Shown here: piece after piece, positions 1 to 8,371 of the stretch
How positions within the stretch are numbered: position 1 is the first letter of the stretch
Layout: each line of letters begins with the position of its first letter
Assembly (NCBI GenBank): GCA_007748055.1
Contig: CP036279.1
Location: 3,782,001 to 3,846,000, forward strand
Length of the DNA: 64,000 bases
Source of the DNA: Kolteria novifilia
GTDB taxonomy: Bacteria > Planctomycetota > Planctomycetia > Kolteriales > Kolteriaceae
Reading direction: 5' to 3'
The notes under the pieces: generated by a model
What the model was told of the DNA's origin: nothing
What the model saw: only the letters and a program-made list of their open reading frames with translations
The model's database searches: none
Position numbers and translations under genes: made by a program

Positions 1-197
1 GCGCGACCATCCTCTTCGCCGGCAATATCGAGGGCGAAACCCGGACCATTCCTCTGGCGATCTACACCGAGATTCAGCGTCCCGACGGCCTGACCGCCGC
101 GGGGCACCTCGCTCTTCTCTCCGTGTTGTTGGCGGGCGCGGCGCTCGCCATTGGTGGCCTCGTGGAACATCGCGACCCGTCCCATGCTCCGGCTTGA
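1..197 (+). CDS. modB: Molybdate ABC transporter permease ModB, C-terminal fragment
   Basis: Only the last 64 residues are present; the reading frame is entered at base 3 and ends at the TGA at 195-197. The fragment contains a segment typical of the ModB/CysT permease C-terminus (FAGNIEGETRTIPLAIYT), where the signal is the conserved TRT-P-AIY motif, followed by the last membrane helix (about 20 hydrophobic residues). ModB forms the membrane channel that moves molybdate or tungstate across the inner membrane. The stop lies inside modC, so the two genes overlap by 14 bp and are probably translationally coupled. The fragment is short, so the call rests on the motif plus the modC neighbour. Confidence 0.85.
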   Translation, partial: ATILFAGNIEGETRTIPLAIYTEIQRPDGLTAAGHLALLSVLLAGAALAIGGLVEHRDPSHAPA

Positions 198-1257
198 CGT
201 CTCTATTCGCCGTCGATTGACGAGCACCTTCTCGCTCGAGGTCTCCTTCGCGACCGAGGCCGGCGTCACCTCCCTCTTTGGGCCGTCGGGAAGCGGCAAG
301 ACCAGCATCCTCTCGGCGATCGCCGGACTCTTGCCCGTCGACTCCGGTCGGATCCGCTTCGCCGAGCGGACGTGGCTCGACACCACCCACCATCTGGTCG
401 TCTCTCCGGAACGTCGCTCGGTCGGCTTGGTCTTTCAGGATGATCGCCTCTTTCCCCACATGACTGTCGAACGCAACCTCCTCTTTGGGTGGAAGCATCG
501 CCTCGACTCCCCCCGCGAGATCTCCGTCGACCGGGTCGTCGAGGTCCTGGAACTTGCCCCACTGCTCAAACGTTCGCCGAACGCCCTTTCCGGTGGGGAA
601 AGACAGCGGGTTTCGCTGGGTCGGACGCTGTTGCGACGTCCGTCGCTGTTGCTAATGGACGAACCCTTGGCGGCCCTTGATGAGACCCTCAAATCGAAGA
701 TCCTCGAATACCTCGAGCGCGTCCTCGAAGAATGGCGTCTGCCGACGATCTACGTCAGCCACAACCAATGGGAGGTTCGCCGGCTGGCCGAAGAAGTCGT
801 CGTGGTCGACGCGGGACGCGTCGTGGACATGGGGCCGACAGCATTGACATTGTCGCGGCAGCGTCAACTCGCCTTGGAGGGCCCCCTGGGTCCATCCAAC
901 CTCCTTCACGTGACCCACCTGCGCCGGGATGAGTCGGGGAGCTGGATCGGTCAATGCGAGGGACAGACGCTGCACTTGCCCGAGCCTCCCGCGGGGAAAA
1001 GCGATGTTTGGATCACGTTCGCGCCCAACACGGTGAGCCTGAGCCAGACCGTTCCGGAGTCGTCGAGCATCCGCAACAGTTTGGAGGGAACGGTTGATCA
1101 TCTGGTGCCGCTGCGCGACCGGGTGCTCGTCGGCGTCGACGTCGGGATCGCGCTGTGGGCGGAAATCACAAGGGAGGCGTGCGAGGAGCTTCAACTTGGG
1201 CCGGGGCGACAGGTAAGATGCCTTGTCAAGACACGGTCATTCACGCTGGTCCACTAA
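184..1257 (+). CDS. modC: Molybdate ABC transporter ATP-binding protein ModC
   Basis: Cytoplasmic ATPase that powers molybdate import with ModB. An ABC domain fills about residues 1-220: Walker A GPSGSGKT, signature LSGGERQR, Walker B LLLMDEPLAALD and the switch His in YVSHN. A C-terminal TOBE/Mop-like region of about 100 residues follows, as in ModC, where it binds oxyanion and regulates. I chose the ATG at 184 (MLRLDV), which overlaps the end of modB; an upstream in-frame GTG at 151 lies inside modB and would add a non-homologous leader. At 357 residues it matches usual ModC size. glgA follows 55 bp downstream on the same strand but is unrelated in function. Confidence 0.93.
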   Translation: MLRLDVSIRRRLTSTFSLEVSFATEAGVTSLFGPSGSGKTSILSAIAGLLPVDSGRIRFAERTWLDTTHHLVVSPERRSVGLVFQDDRLFPHMTVERNLLFGWKHRLDSPREISVDRVVEVLELAPLLKRSPNALSGGERQRVSLGRTLLRRPSLLLMDEPLAALDETLKSKILEYLERVLEEWRLPTIYVSHNQWEVRRLAEEVVVVDAGRVVDMGPTALTLSRQRQLALEGPLGPSNLLHVTHLRRDESGSWIGQCEGQTLHLPEPPAGKSDVWITFAPNTVSLSQTVPESSSIRNSLEGTVDHLVPLRDRVLVGVDVGIALWAEITREACEELQLGPGRQVRCLVKTRSFTLVH

Positions 1258-1312
1258 GACTCCCATCACTACGATGGCTCGGTGCGAACTCCTACCTTGA
1301 GGACTCCTTGTT

Positions 1313-2776
1313 TTGAAGATTCTGATGTGCTCGTCCGAAGTTGCTCCCTTCGCCAAGACGGGCGGTCTCGCGGATGTGGTCGGGTCACTGCCGGCGGAGT
1401 TGTGGAATCTCGGACACGATGTGCGGATCGTCATGCCCTTCCACGGCTGCATCGACCGCGACCGATGGGAGATCCATCCTCGCGTCGACACGATTGGGGT
1501 TCCTCTCGGGTTCGGCGAACAGTGGTGCTCCGTCCACGAGACGCGACTTCCCGAGACGGACATTCCCGTCTACTTGATCGAACACCATCAGTACTTCGCG
1601 CGAGTCTCCCTCTACCAGCACGATGGGGAGGATTACGACGACAACGCCGAACGCTTCGCCTTCTTCTCGCGGGCATGCTGCCAATTGTGCAAGGCGATCG
1701 ACTTCGCCCCCGACGTGATGCACGCCCACGACTGGCAAGCCGGGTTGGTGCCGGTCTACCTGAAGACCTGGGATGCCGATCACCCGCTGCTCTACAACAC
1801 CGCGTCGGTGATGTCGATCCACAACCTCGGCTATCAAGGTGTCTTTCCCAAGGACCAGATCATCCATAGCCAGCTCGGCTGGGAGCGGTTCACGCCCGAC
1901 GGCCTGGAGTTCTACGACCAGCTCAACTACCTCAAGCCAGGCATTCTCTACGCGGACAAGGTCTCGACCGTCAGCCCCACCTACGCTCGGGAGATCCAAC
2001 TACCCGAGCACGGCTGGGCCCTCGACGGCGTCTTGCGCGATCGCTCCGCCGACTTGGTCGGCATTCTCAATGGATGCGACTACCGTGAGTGGGACCCGTC
2101 GAGTGACAAGTTTCTCGAGCGGCGGTTCGACGCGGGCGACCTCGAAGGCAAGCGATACTGCAAGGCCCAGCTTCAGCGAGAAATGGGCCTTCCCGTTCGC
2201 GAAAACGTGCCGATTGTCGGCATGGTGACTCGCTTGGCCTACCAGAAAGGGGTCGATGTCCTCGCTTCGGCGCTTCCGCGCATCTTCGACATGGACCTTC
2301 AGTTCGTCGTTCTGGGTACGGGAGAGGTCTGGGCCCACTTCTTCTACGGAGAGCTCCCCTCACGCTTTCCGGACAAGGCGGGAGCCTTCATTGGGTTCGA
2401 TCTCGGCTTGGCCCATCTCGTGATGGCGGGATGTGACTACCTGCTGATGCCTTCGCGCTACGAGCCGTGCGGGCTGAGCCAACTCGCGAGCAAGCGCTAC
2501 GGCACGCTACCGATCGTCCGCGCCACGGGTGGACTCGAGGACACCGTCGCCAACTACGACGAATGGACCGGCGATGGGGATGGGTTCAAGTTCTACGATC
2601 TATCGCCTGGGGCGATCGGCGATAGCATTGGGTGGGCGGTATCCACCTTCTACGATCGTCCTCATCATCTCGAGATGATGAAAGATCGCGCGATGCGGCA
2701 GCGTTACCTCTGGTCCGACGCGGCAATGCGGTACGAAGAACTCTACGGCTGGGCGATCGAACGACGACGCAGCTAG
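1313..2776 (+). CDS. glgA: Glycogen synthase GlgA
   Basis: Transfers glucose from ADP-glucose to the non-reducing end of an alpha-1,4-glucan (GT5 family, glycogen synthesis). The N-terminus carries the ADP-glucose binding KTGGLADVVG motif (about residues 15-24), and the C-terminal Rossmann domain has the GT5 signature around EPCGLSQLASKRYGTLP and TGGLEDTV. At 487 residues it is the normal GlgA length. The start is a TTG at 1313 with a GAGGA element about 9 nt upstream; no ATG gives the conserved N-terminus KILMCSSEVAPF. No other glycogen genes are adjacent. It converges on the anti-sigma-like gene at 2842-4614, with 65 bp between stops and no clear terminator. Confidence 0.95.
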   Translation: MKILMCSSEVAPFAKTGGLADVVGSLPAELWNLGHDVRIVMPFHGCIDRDRWEIHPRVDTIGVPLGFGEQWCSVHETRLPETDIPVYLIEHHQYFARVSLYQHDGEDYDDNAERFAFFSRACCQLCKAIDFAPDVMHAHDWQAGLVPVYLKTWDADHPLLYNTASVMSIHNLGYQGVFPKDQIIHSQLGWERFTPDGLEFYDQLNYLKPGILYADKVSTVSPTYAREIQLPEHGWALDGVLRDRSADLVGILNGCDYREWDPSSDKFLERRFDAGDLEGKRYCKAQLQREMGLPVRENVPIVGMVTRLAYQKGVDVLASALPRIFDMDLQFVVLGTGEVWAHFFYGELPSRFPDKAGAFIGFDLGLAHLVMAGCDYLLMPSRYEPCGLSQLASKRYGTLPIVRATGGLEDTVANYDEWTGDGDGFKFYDLSPGAIGDSIGWAVSTFYDRPHHLEMMKDRAMRQRYLWSDAAMRYEELYGWAIERRRS

Positions 2777-2841
2777 GCGGTCGATCATTTCGAACGAGAA
2801 CGGCGTGGCACGGCCTGCGTGGTCCGACATCCCCCTTTTGG

Positions 2842-4614
2842 TCAGCCGCGACGGGAAGTGGGAGGCTGCAACGATCGCCCCCCCTGCTCCGGCGTGATCA
2901 CAATCGTGAATCGAATCAACGGTGACTGATCCCGGTTGGGCCGCAACAGCTCATTCGGCTTCGCCGCCCACCCCGCGCCAGGCAACATCTCCGGCGACGC
3001 GGGTCGAGCATGAACCACCGTCGATTTCTCGGTACTGGGTAGCTTCAGCGAGCGGGCCTTCGCCGCCAAGCGACGTTCGGCCTGTCGGCGCCCTGGCTCG
3101 ACCACGGGCGGAGCCACCACCAACTTTTCGACGCGCGGGACCGCACGCATCCGCGTCATCGACGAGTCGGGAGCCTCGACTTCGACCTGGGTGATCAGCA
3201 TCCCCTCGCGTTCCTGGGCCCACAGATCCGCCAACGCGTAACTCAACTGGTCCGGCGAGGCGGTCACTTCGACCACGAGCGTTTCCGCGTGAAGGGTGTC
3301 CGGTCCGGACGAGGAACGAACGTCGTTCTGGAAGAAGACGACCCGAAGCCGATTGAAGACGCGCTCGACGTCGACACAGACCAACGTCACTTGCTGGTCG
3401 TCAAGTTCGACGACTTGCCCAGGCTGCATCAATGCCAACTCGTCGATCGGCAACCCAAGGTTCTTCGCCACTTCGACATCGTCAATCAGTTCGCTCTCGC
3501 CCCTCCCGCGAGTGGGAGGCTCGAAATCGATCACCGACTGTGAGGGCGCGACCCGGATCACGCCGTCCGGCTCACCCACGCCATTAGCTACCAATCGCGC
3601 CGCCCCGAGCGTGGACCGGTCGGCATCGACGAGTGCTCCGTCGGCCGAACCGCCTGGCTCCGCCTCGACTGACGGGACCGCATCCTCCAGAGCGAGACTC
3701 TCCGCGTCGCCTCCTTCGACGACGAGCCCGCCACCGGGGAACGCTATCCGCGTCCGTGGCAAGTCCTCGATCGTCGGCGGCAAGAGTCCTCCATCGGCCA
3801 AAGGTGGCGACGAATCGTGCCTGCGATTCGGGAGCGAGAGCAACAAGACAAACGACGCCGCGAGGGCCGAAAAACCCGCAACCAACGTCCAGCGACGTGA
3901 ACCCGTCGTGGGCGAGGTTCCCGCTGGCCGACGGCGTCGTTGCAGCCGAGCGGAGAGTCGTTCGAGCACGGCCTCGGGCACCGGCTGAATCGGAAGGCTC
4001 GCGAGCAGACGGCTCAACGACGAGACCTCGTTGGCCTCGAGAACATCCTCTGGAGACTGGTCGAGGCGTTGGCGAAGCTCGGCCGCCTCTTCGGGAGCGA
4101 GTTCGCCGTCGACCATCGCGGCCACGAGTTCCGGATCGGATGCCTGCGAGATCTCCGACGACTCCTCGCGAGTAACCGCCGCGAGCCGCTGATCCAACGA
4201 CGCCCTGACCGCGCTCGGTACCGGAACCACCGGCAGCGAGCCGAGGTGATCGCGCAGATCGTTCAGCTCGGTAACGACATCGCGCGCGTTCTGACCATCG
4301 GGACGTTCGAGCACGCTTGCTTGAAGCGATTCGCCATCGGCCGAGGAAAGCTCCCCGTCCAACAGCGACGCGATCTCCTGCTCGATGAAGGGACAGGGAT
4401 CGCCCTCGAGCATCTCGTGCAAGCGGGCGATCATCGCCGTGGGCGCACGTTTGCACCGAAGAAGGCTCAGCATCGACTTGATACGGCGGATATCCGAAAG
4501 GTAAGCGCGCGCGGCGGGGTCCTCGAAGAGAGCCTCGACTTGGAGGCACTCCTCGTGACTCAATTCGCCATCGAGATATGCGCCGAGCAGCGGCTCCATC
4601 TCGTGCGTGCTCAT
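2842..4614 (-). CDS. Membrane anti-sigma-like protein with three repeated N-terminal modules
   Basis: 590 residues. The cytoplasmic N-terminal part repeats a helical module three times, each opening with a D-G-E-L core: YLDGELSHEE near residue 14, SLLDGELSS near 86 and AMVDGELAPEE near 170. These resemble the start of anti-sigma zinc-finger (ZAS) domains, but the usual H-x3-C-x2-C motif is absent. One membrane helix follows (about 243-262, WTLVAGFSALAASFVLLL), then an Arg/Pro/Ala-rich extracytoplasmic region of over 300 residues with no domain I recognise. The gene lies 78 bp downstream of an ECF sigma factor on the same strand, the usual place for its antagonist. Function is inferred from topology and position. 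Confidence 0.75.
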   Translation of the reverse strand: MSTHEMEPLLGAYLDGELSHEECLQVEALFEDPAARAYLSDIRRIKSMLSLLRCKRAPTAMIARLHEMLEGDPCPFIEQEIASLLDGELSSADGESLQASVLERPDGQNARDVVTELNDLRDHLGSLPVVPVPSAVRASLDQRLAAVTREESSEISQASDPELVAAMVDGELAPEEAAELRQRLDQSPEDVLEANEVSSLSRLLASLPIQPVPEAVLERLSARLQRRRRPAGTSPTTGSRRWTLVAGFSALAASFVLLLSLPNRRHDSSPPLADGGLLPPTIEDLPRTRIAFPGGGLVVEGGDAESLALEDAVPSVEAEPGGSADGALVDADRSTLGAARLVANGVGEPDGVIRVAPSQSVIDFEPPTRGRGESELIDDVEVAKNLGLPIDELALMQPGQVVELDDQQVTLVCVDVERVFNRLRVVFFQNDVRSSSGPDTLHAETLVVEVTASPDQLSYALADLWAQEREGMLITQVEVEAPDSSMTRMRAVPRVEKLVVAPPVVEPGRRQAERRLAAKARSLKLPSTEKSTVVHARPASPEMLPGAGWAAKPNELLRPNRDQSPLIRFTIVITPEQGGRSLQPPTSRRG

Positions 4615-4692
4615 GTTACCCTTCCGCCACTAGAACACCGATTTCACCATCGGCAGCTTGGTCTCGCCGACTCGCCCAATTCCCAGCTCTTG

Positions 4693-5262
4693 CTAGAGCG
4701 AACCTCTTTCCAACATCGGTTTGAGCCGGTCGCGCATTTCGCTTCGCGCTCGGTGCAGCCGACTGCGGACCGTCCCGATCGGAATGTCCAGGACTTCCGC
4801 GATCTCTTCGTATCGCAGCCCCTCGATGTCCTTCAAGACGAGGATGGCCCGAAAACTCTCGGGGATGTCCGCGAGAGCCTGTTGGACCAGCTTGCGTTTC
4901 TCGCGAACCTCAATTCCCGCCGAGGGACGGTTTGATTCGTTGGGATCGGGTAGGTCGTACGATAGCAACGACGTGTTCGAAGCGGTCGCTCGCGGGCGGC
5001 GTCGACGCTGGTCGGTGAAGACGACGTTGATCGCGATGCGGTAAAGCCAGGTGTAGAAGGCCGAGCCTCCCTGGTACTGCCGTAGCGCCCGGAATGCCCG
5101 AACCATCGCCTCCTGAAAATACTCCGCCGCATCCTCTTCGCGGCCGACAACCCGAAAGAGCATATTGTAGAGACGGTCCTGGTACGGCTGAATCAATTCG
5201 CCGAATGCCTCGGACCGGCCTGCTAGGCACTCATCGATGAGTGTCTGATCACGCTCTTTCAC
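4693..5262 (-). CDS. RNA polymerase ECF-type sigma factor (sigma-70 family)
   Basis: 189 residues with the two domains of an ECF sigma factor. Region 2 is at about residues 20-90 (RLYNMLFRVVGREEDAAEY and FYTWLYRIAINVV, promoter -10 recognition and core binding). Region 4 is at about 130-180 (LKDIEGLRYEEIAEVLDIP then GTVRSRLHRAR, a helix-turn-helix for -35 recognition). The linker is loaded with Asn/Pro/Ser. The start at 5262 gives MKERDQTLIDECLAGR, the standard ECF N-terminus. The downstream membrane protein at 2842-4614 is the likely cognate anti-sigma factor, suggesting control by an envelope signal; the target genes cannot be read from the sequence. Confidence 0.93.
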   Translation of the reverse strand: MKERDQTLIDECLAGRSEAFGELIQPYQDRLYNMLFRVVGREEDAAEYFQEAMVRAFRALRQYQGGSAFYTWLYRIAINVVFTDQRRRRPRATASNTSLLSYDLPDPNESNRPSAGIEVREKRKLVQQALADIPESFRAILVLKDIEGLRYEEIAEVLDIPIGTVRSRLHRARSEMRDRLKPMLERGSL

Positions 5263-5619
5263 CCACTCTCTCCCATCACCCTTTGGACGCTGTTTCCGTA
5301 CGCGTGGTTCCCCAAATCCAACTCGCGGACGGAAAAGGACTCCGAAAAGTCGGGAATCGACACCGCCCGTCGTAACCTCTTTGCATCTCAGGTATTAGGA
5401 AGACCCCAATCTTCCCCGCGTCGGCCCCAAAAGAAGAACGATCGCTACGACTTTTGCTTGAGAAATCCGGTTGCCCCTGTCCGTTTGATGGTTTTCGCCG
5501 ATTGTGACGGTCCTGACGCTTTTCTCCTCAAGCAATCCGGCCGTGCGACTCGATTCATTACTTGGAGCTTCGCGGCCCAGGAGGAGAGCCTCTCCGCGAC
5601 GCGACCGGGAGACGCTGAA
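5263..5619. other. Divergent intergenic region between sigma factor and ExeA-like ATPase
   Basis: About 357 bp holding the start regions of two divergent genes. An open frame in phase with the downstream ATPase runs through the right half from 5458, but it lacks homology-like composition and a ribosome site, so I treat it as untranslated leader. I see no convincing -35/-10 pair and no repeat. Confidence 0.5.
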
Positions 5620-6828
5620 ATGTACTTGCAGTTCTTCGGACTCGGGCAACGACCCTTTCCAAGCACCCCAGACACGGCTGCTTTTGTTCCGACGCCCGGA
5701 CACGAGGACGCCTTCAACGCGATGCGCGATGGGATCGAACAGGGAGACGGCTTCGGGCTGCTGCTGGGCACGCCGGGAAGCGGCAAGACTCTCCTGTGTC
5801 GACGGCTTCTCGAAAGCCTCGATCAATCCTATGCCGCCGCGTTCGTCACCAATACGCATCTTCCCTCGAACCACGCCCTGCTCCAAGCCTTCCTTTACGA
5901 CCTCTCTCTCCCCTATGAGAGCAAAAAGGAGCAGGAATGCCGACTAAATCTGACCGACTTTTTAATGGAACAGTTCAGCAAGGGTAGCCGAACCATCCTC
6001 TTCGTGGACGAGGCCCAGCACCTCTCCGCCAAGAACCTCGAAGAGCTGCGGATGCTCACCAACCTCGAGGGACGCAGCGCCCGCGCCCTGCACGTCGTGC
6101 TGTTCGCCCAGTTCTCCCTGGTCGAGACTCTCTCCTCGCCCGAGTTGGAATCCTTCCGTCAGCGAATCTCGCTGGTACGGGAACTAGCTCCGATGACCGA
6201 CGAGGAGACCGCCTCCTACATCCACGCTCACCTCGAGCGTGTCGGCGGAGCCTCGGAGTCGATAATGACCGCCGAGTCGCTCGCGGATGTCTTCGAGATC
6301 TCCGGAGGTATCCCGCGTCGCGTCAATCAGCTCTGCCAACGAGCCCTCGAGCTCTCTTACCGGGCGGGATCGGGAACGATCGACTCGCGATTCATCCACG
6401 AGGCCGCGGCGACCTTGGGGATCTCCGCCCCTGAGGAACCAGTCGAGACCGAGTTCGAGCCGCAGCCCGAGTCCCCCGACAAAGCATCCCACCACGCCGA
6501 GTCGAGCTTGCCGTCGGTTTCGGACACCGAGGAGGATGACTTCGCCGACGAGCTGCCCGAAGAAGAACCCTGCGTGGTCGAAGTGGGTGTCGGTGTCAGC
6601 GAGGACGAAGAGGACGAGTTCGACGACGTCGTGATCGATGCCGATCGCGAGGCTCGCCTTGGGGCCCTCGGCGCCGCTCCCGAGTCGAAGAAAGCCAAAG
6701 ACTCTTTGCCGACCTACAGTACCGATGCCTCCACCGAGTCCTCGAAAGCGTCCGCCACCAAGGGAAACGTCTCGGTGCCATCCGGCCAGAAGAAGAGTTC
6801 ACGGGTTTCGTCGCTCTTCAGCCGGTAG
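5620..6828 (+). CDS. ExeA/GspA-like AAA ATPase with acidic C-terminal tail
   Basis: 402 residues from the ATG at 5620 (MYLQFFGLGQRPF), which has a GGGAG ribosome site 7 nt upstream; MY-FFGL--PF is the hallmark opening of the ExeA/MshM family. Walker A GTPGSGKT is at residues 50-57 and Walker B ILFVDEAQHL near 126-135, followed by the AAA lid region (GGIPRRVNQLCQRAL). ExeA-type ATPases support assembly of secretion or pilus machinery across the peptidoglycan. Here the usual membrane/peptidoglycan-binding part is absent; instead about 120 residues of acidic, Ser-rich low-complexity sequence (EEDDFADELPEEEP) follow. No gsp genes are adjacent, so its partner is unknown. Confidence 0.82.
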   Translation: MYLQFFGLGQRPFPSTPDTAAFVPTPGHEDAFNAMRDGIEQGDGFGLLLGTPGSGKTLLCRRLLESLDQSYAAAFVTNTHLPSNHALLQAFLYDLSLPYESKKEQECRLNLTDFLMEQFSKGSRTILFVDEAQHLSAKNLEELRMLTNLEGRSARALHVVLFAQFSLVETLSSPELESFRQRISLVRELAPMTDEETASYIHAHLERVGGASESIMTAESLADVFEISGGIPRRVNQLCQRALELSYRAGSGTIDSRFIHEAAATLGISAPEEPVETEFEPQPESPDKASHHAESSLPSVSDTEEDDFADELPEEEPCVVEVGVGVSEDEEDEFDDVVIDADREARLGALGAAPESKKAKDSLPTYSTDASTESSKASATKGNVSVPSGQKKSSRVSSLFSR

Positions 6829-6946
6829 AGTGGCGGTTAGGAATTGGGGAAGAGAGCACTCCGCGAGCTTTCGCTTCGTCAAGAACCCAAAGTGGGGGCC
6901 AACGCCCCCACTGCCTTCCTGATCGTGATGTCGAACCCGAGATCGT

Positions 6947-7732
6947 CTACTTGACGATCACCGGCATCGAGAGTTCCTCAATCGGCTCGAAGTCCAGCGC
7001 CTGGCCGGCTTCGACCCCGCACTCCTCGCAAGGAGCCTCCGCCTCGCACGCGGCACACTCTTGGCAGGGAGCTTCGACCGGGCACTTCTTCCAGACCTTC
7101 GACACGATGACCTTCGGCGTCTTGACCGGAACGAGCATCGTCACCTCGACCTCTTCCCAGTCCTGGTAGAGGTACTTCTCTTGGTGAACGTCCTCGACCT
7201 CGATCAAGGTCCACTCAAGAGTCGGAACCAAAATCGGCACCATTTCCTTGACCAAGCAGGTCACGACCCGCGGCACCATCTCGGTGTAGCTCTGCGAGCA
7301 GCCGCACTCGTCGATCACGTGGTGACAGATTTCGATCATGTCGTTGTGCGTCTCTTGCTTATAGCAAGGCGTGGGGCACTCGCGCATCGTCGTGAAGGCG
7401 AACGGCTTGCACGTCTTGCAAGAGACGTCGCGAACCTTTTCCTTGATGACGGGTCGCTTAACCTTCTTCTTGATCTCCTTGTACTCAACCGTGAAGACCG
7501 TCTGCTCCGTCTCGCACAGCTTCCACTCGTAACAGGCCGAGACGCGGTGCTTGGGCGACTTGTAGCACTTGGGGCCACAAATCTTCTTCGAGCAGCACTT
7601 GTCGTGATCCTTGAGCTTGTAGTGCTTGGGACCACAGGCCTTCTTGTCGTGTCCCCCCGCGATCCCTTCGCTGGCGCTCAAGCACAGCGACAATAAGGAG
7701 AGCGCGACTCCCTTCCAAACGTGTCGATCCAT
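6947..7732 (-). CDS. Secreted Cys-rich protein, planctomycete type
   Basis: 261 residues from the ATG at 7732, preceded by AAAGGAG at good spacing. The N-terminus is a signal peptide (KGVALSLLSLCLSASEGIAG). The mature part is rich in Cys and Lys: C-G-P-K-x-Y-K motifs occur twice near the start, then CKTCK and a long Val/Glu-rich stretch (YTEMVPRVVTCLVKEMVP). The C-terminus has four closely spaced C-x2-C-type pairs (CQECAAC, CEEC). Spaced Cys pairs suggest disulfide cross-linking in the cell wall, resembling the planctomycete Cys-rich/YTV-type extracellular proteins, though I cannot confirm that family. Transcribed divergently from another Cys-rich secreted protein at 8372. Confidence 0.75.
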   Translation of the reverse strand: MDRHVWKGVALSLLSLCLSASEGIAGGHDKKACGPKHYKLKDHDKCCSKKICGPKCYKSPKHRVSACYEWKLCETEQTVFTVEYKEIKKKVKRPVIKEKVRDVSCKTCKPFAFTTMRECPTPCYKQETHNDMIEICHHVIDECGCSQSYTEMVPRVVTCLVKEMVPILVPTLEWTLIEVEDVHQEKYLYQDWEEVEVTMLVPVKTPKVIVSKVWKKCPVEAPCQECAACEAEAPCEECGVEAGQALDFEPIEELSMPVIVK

Positions 7733-8371
7733 GTTGACAACTCCTTTGTCGCGGGGCGAACCGCCGTGAGCCATGTCTTCGAGTTCGGTCCCGGGCCCCT
7801 TCCTCGGAAGTGGCCGAACCGAGCTTGCGATGTTTTCCCTAACGATCGAGGTGGCCGCGCAACGGCGAGGCCCCTTGTTCTTTTCAGGTCGACCATCCCC
7901 GCGAGCAACTCGATCGAAGATGCCGGCCACTTCCCGGCTCGCGTCCGATTCTCCCCCACTTGTAGGCCCTGTCCCAACTACGGCAACTTTGACGGATCGC
8001 TCGCGTCGCGACGGGCAATGGTTCCCTGTCAAAGCTTGAGGATTGCGCCGGAAACGACCAACGTTCCGACACCCTTCCTTTAACGCGACCCGAGCAAGTC
8101 GTTTGACTTTCAAGCAGTCTTGACGTTGGACCGATTCAGGAAGTAGCCGTCGTCCCCACACCATGGACGAAGTCCCGAGGCATTGGTGTCGGGATCCTTG
8201 GTACGGCGAGTGTGGACCAAGACCAACAGGGGAATCGACTGGTACGGGCGATCATCCTCCTAGCGTGGGAAACCGCCGCGGAAACGAGGCAACGGGACGT
8301 TTGCGAGAAAGAACGCCCTCGTTCGCTCGGAAGGTGATGCCGAAAACACCCAACAAAGGAAGGATCCTTTG
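7733..8371. other. 639-bp divergent promoter region between two secreted-protein genes
   Basis: Non-coding gap between two divergent starts. Each gene has a strong ribosome site at its edge: AAAGGAG for the minus-strand gene and AAAGGAAGGA for the plus-strand gene. The long spacing and paired strong sites suggest both are well expressed. I could not identify a reliable promoter box or a repeat from this region. Confidence 0.5.

Noticed and set aside
5458-5619. N-terminal extension of the ExeA-like ATPase
   Set aside because: The extra 54 codons have no recognisable motif, and the family-typical start MYLQFFGL has a good ribosome site.
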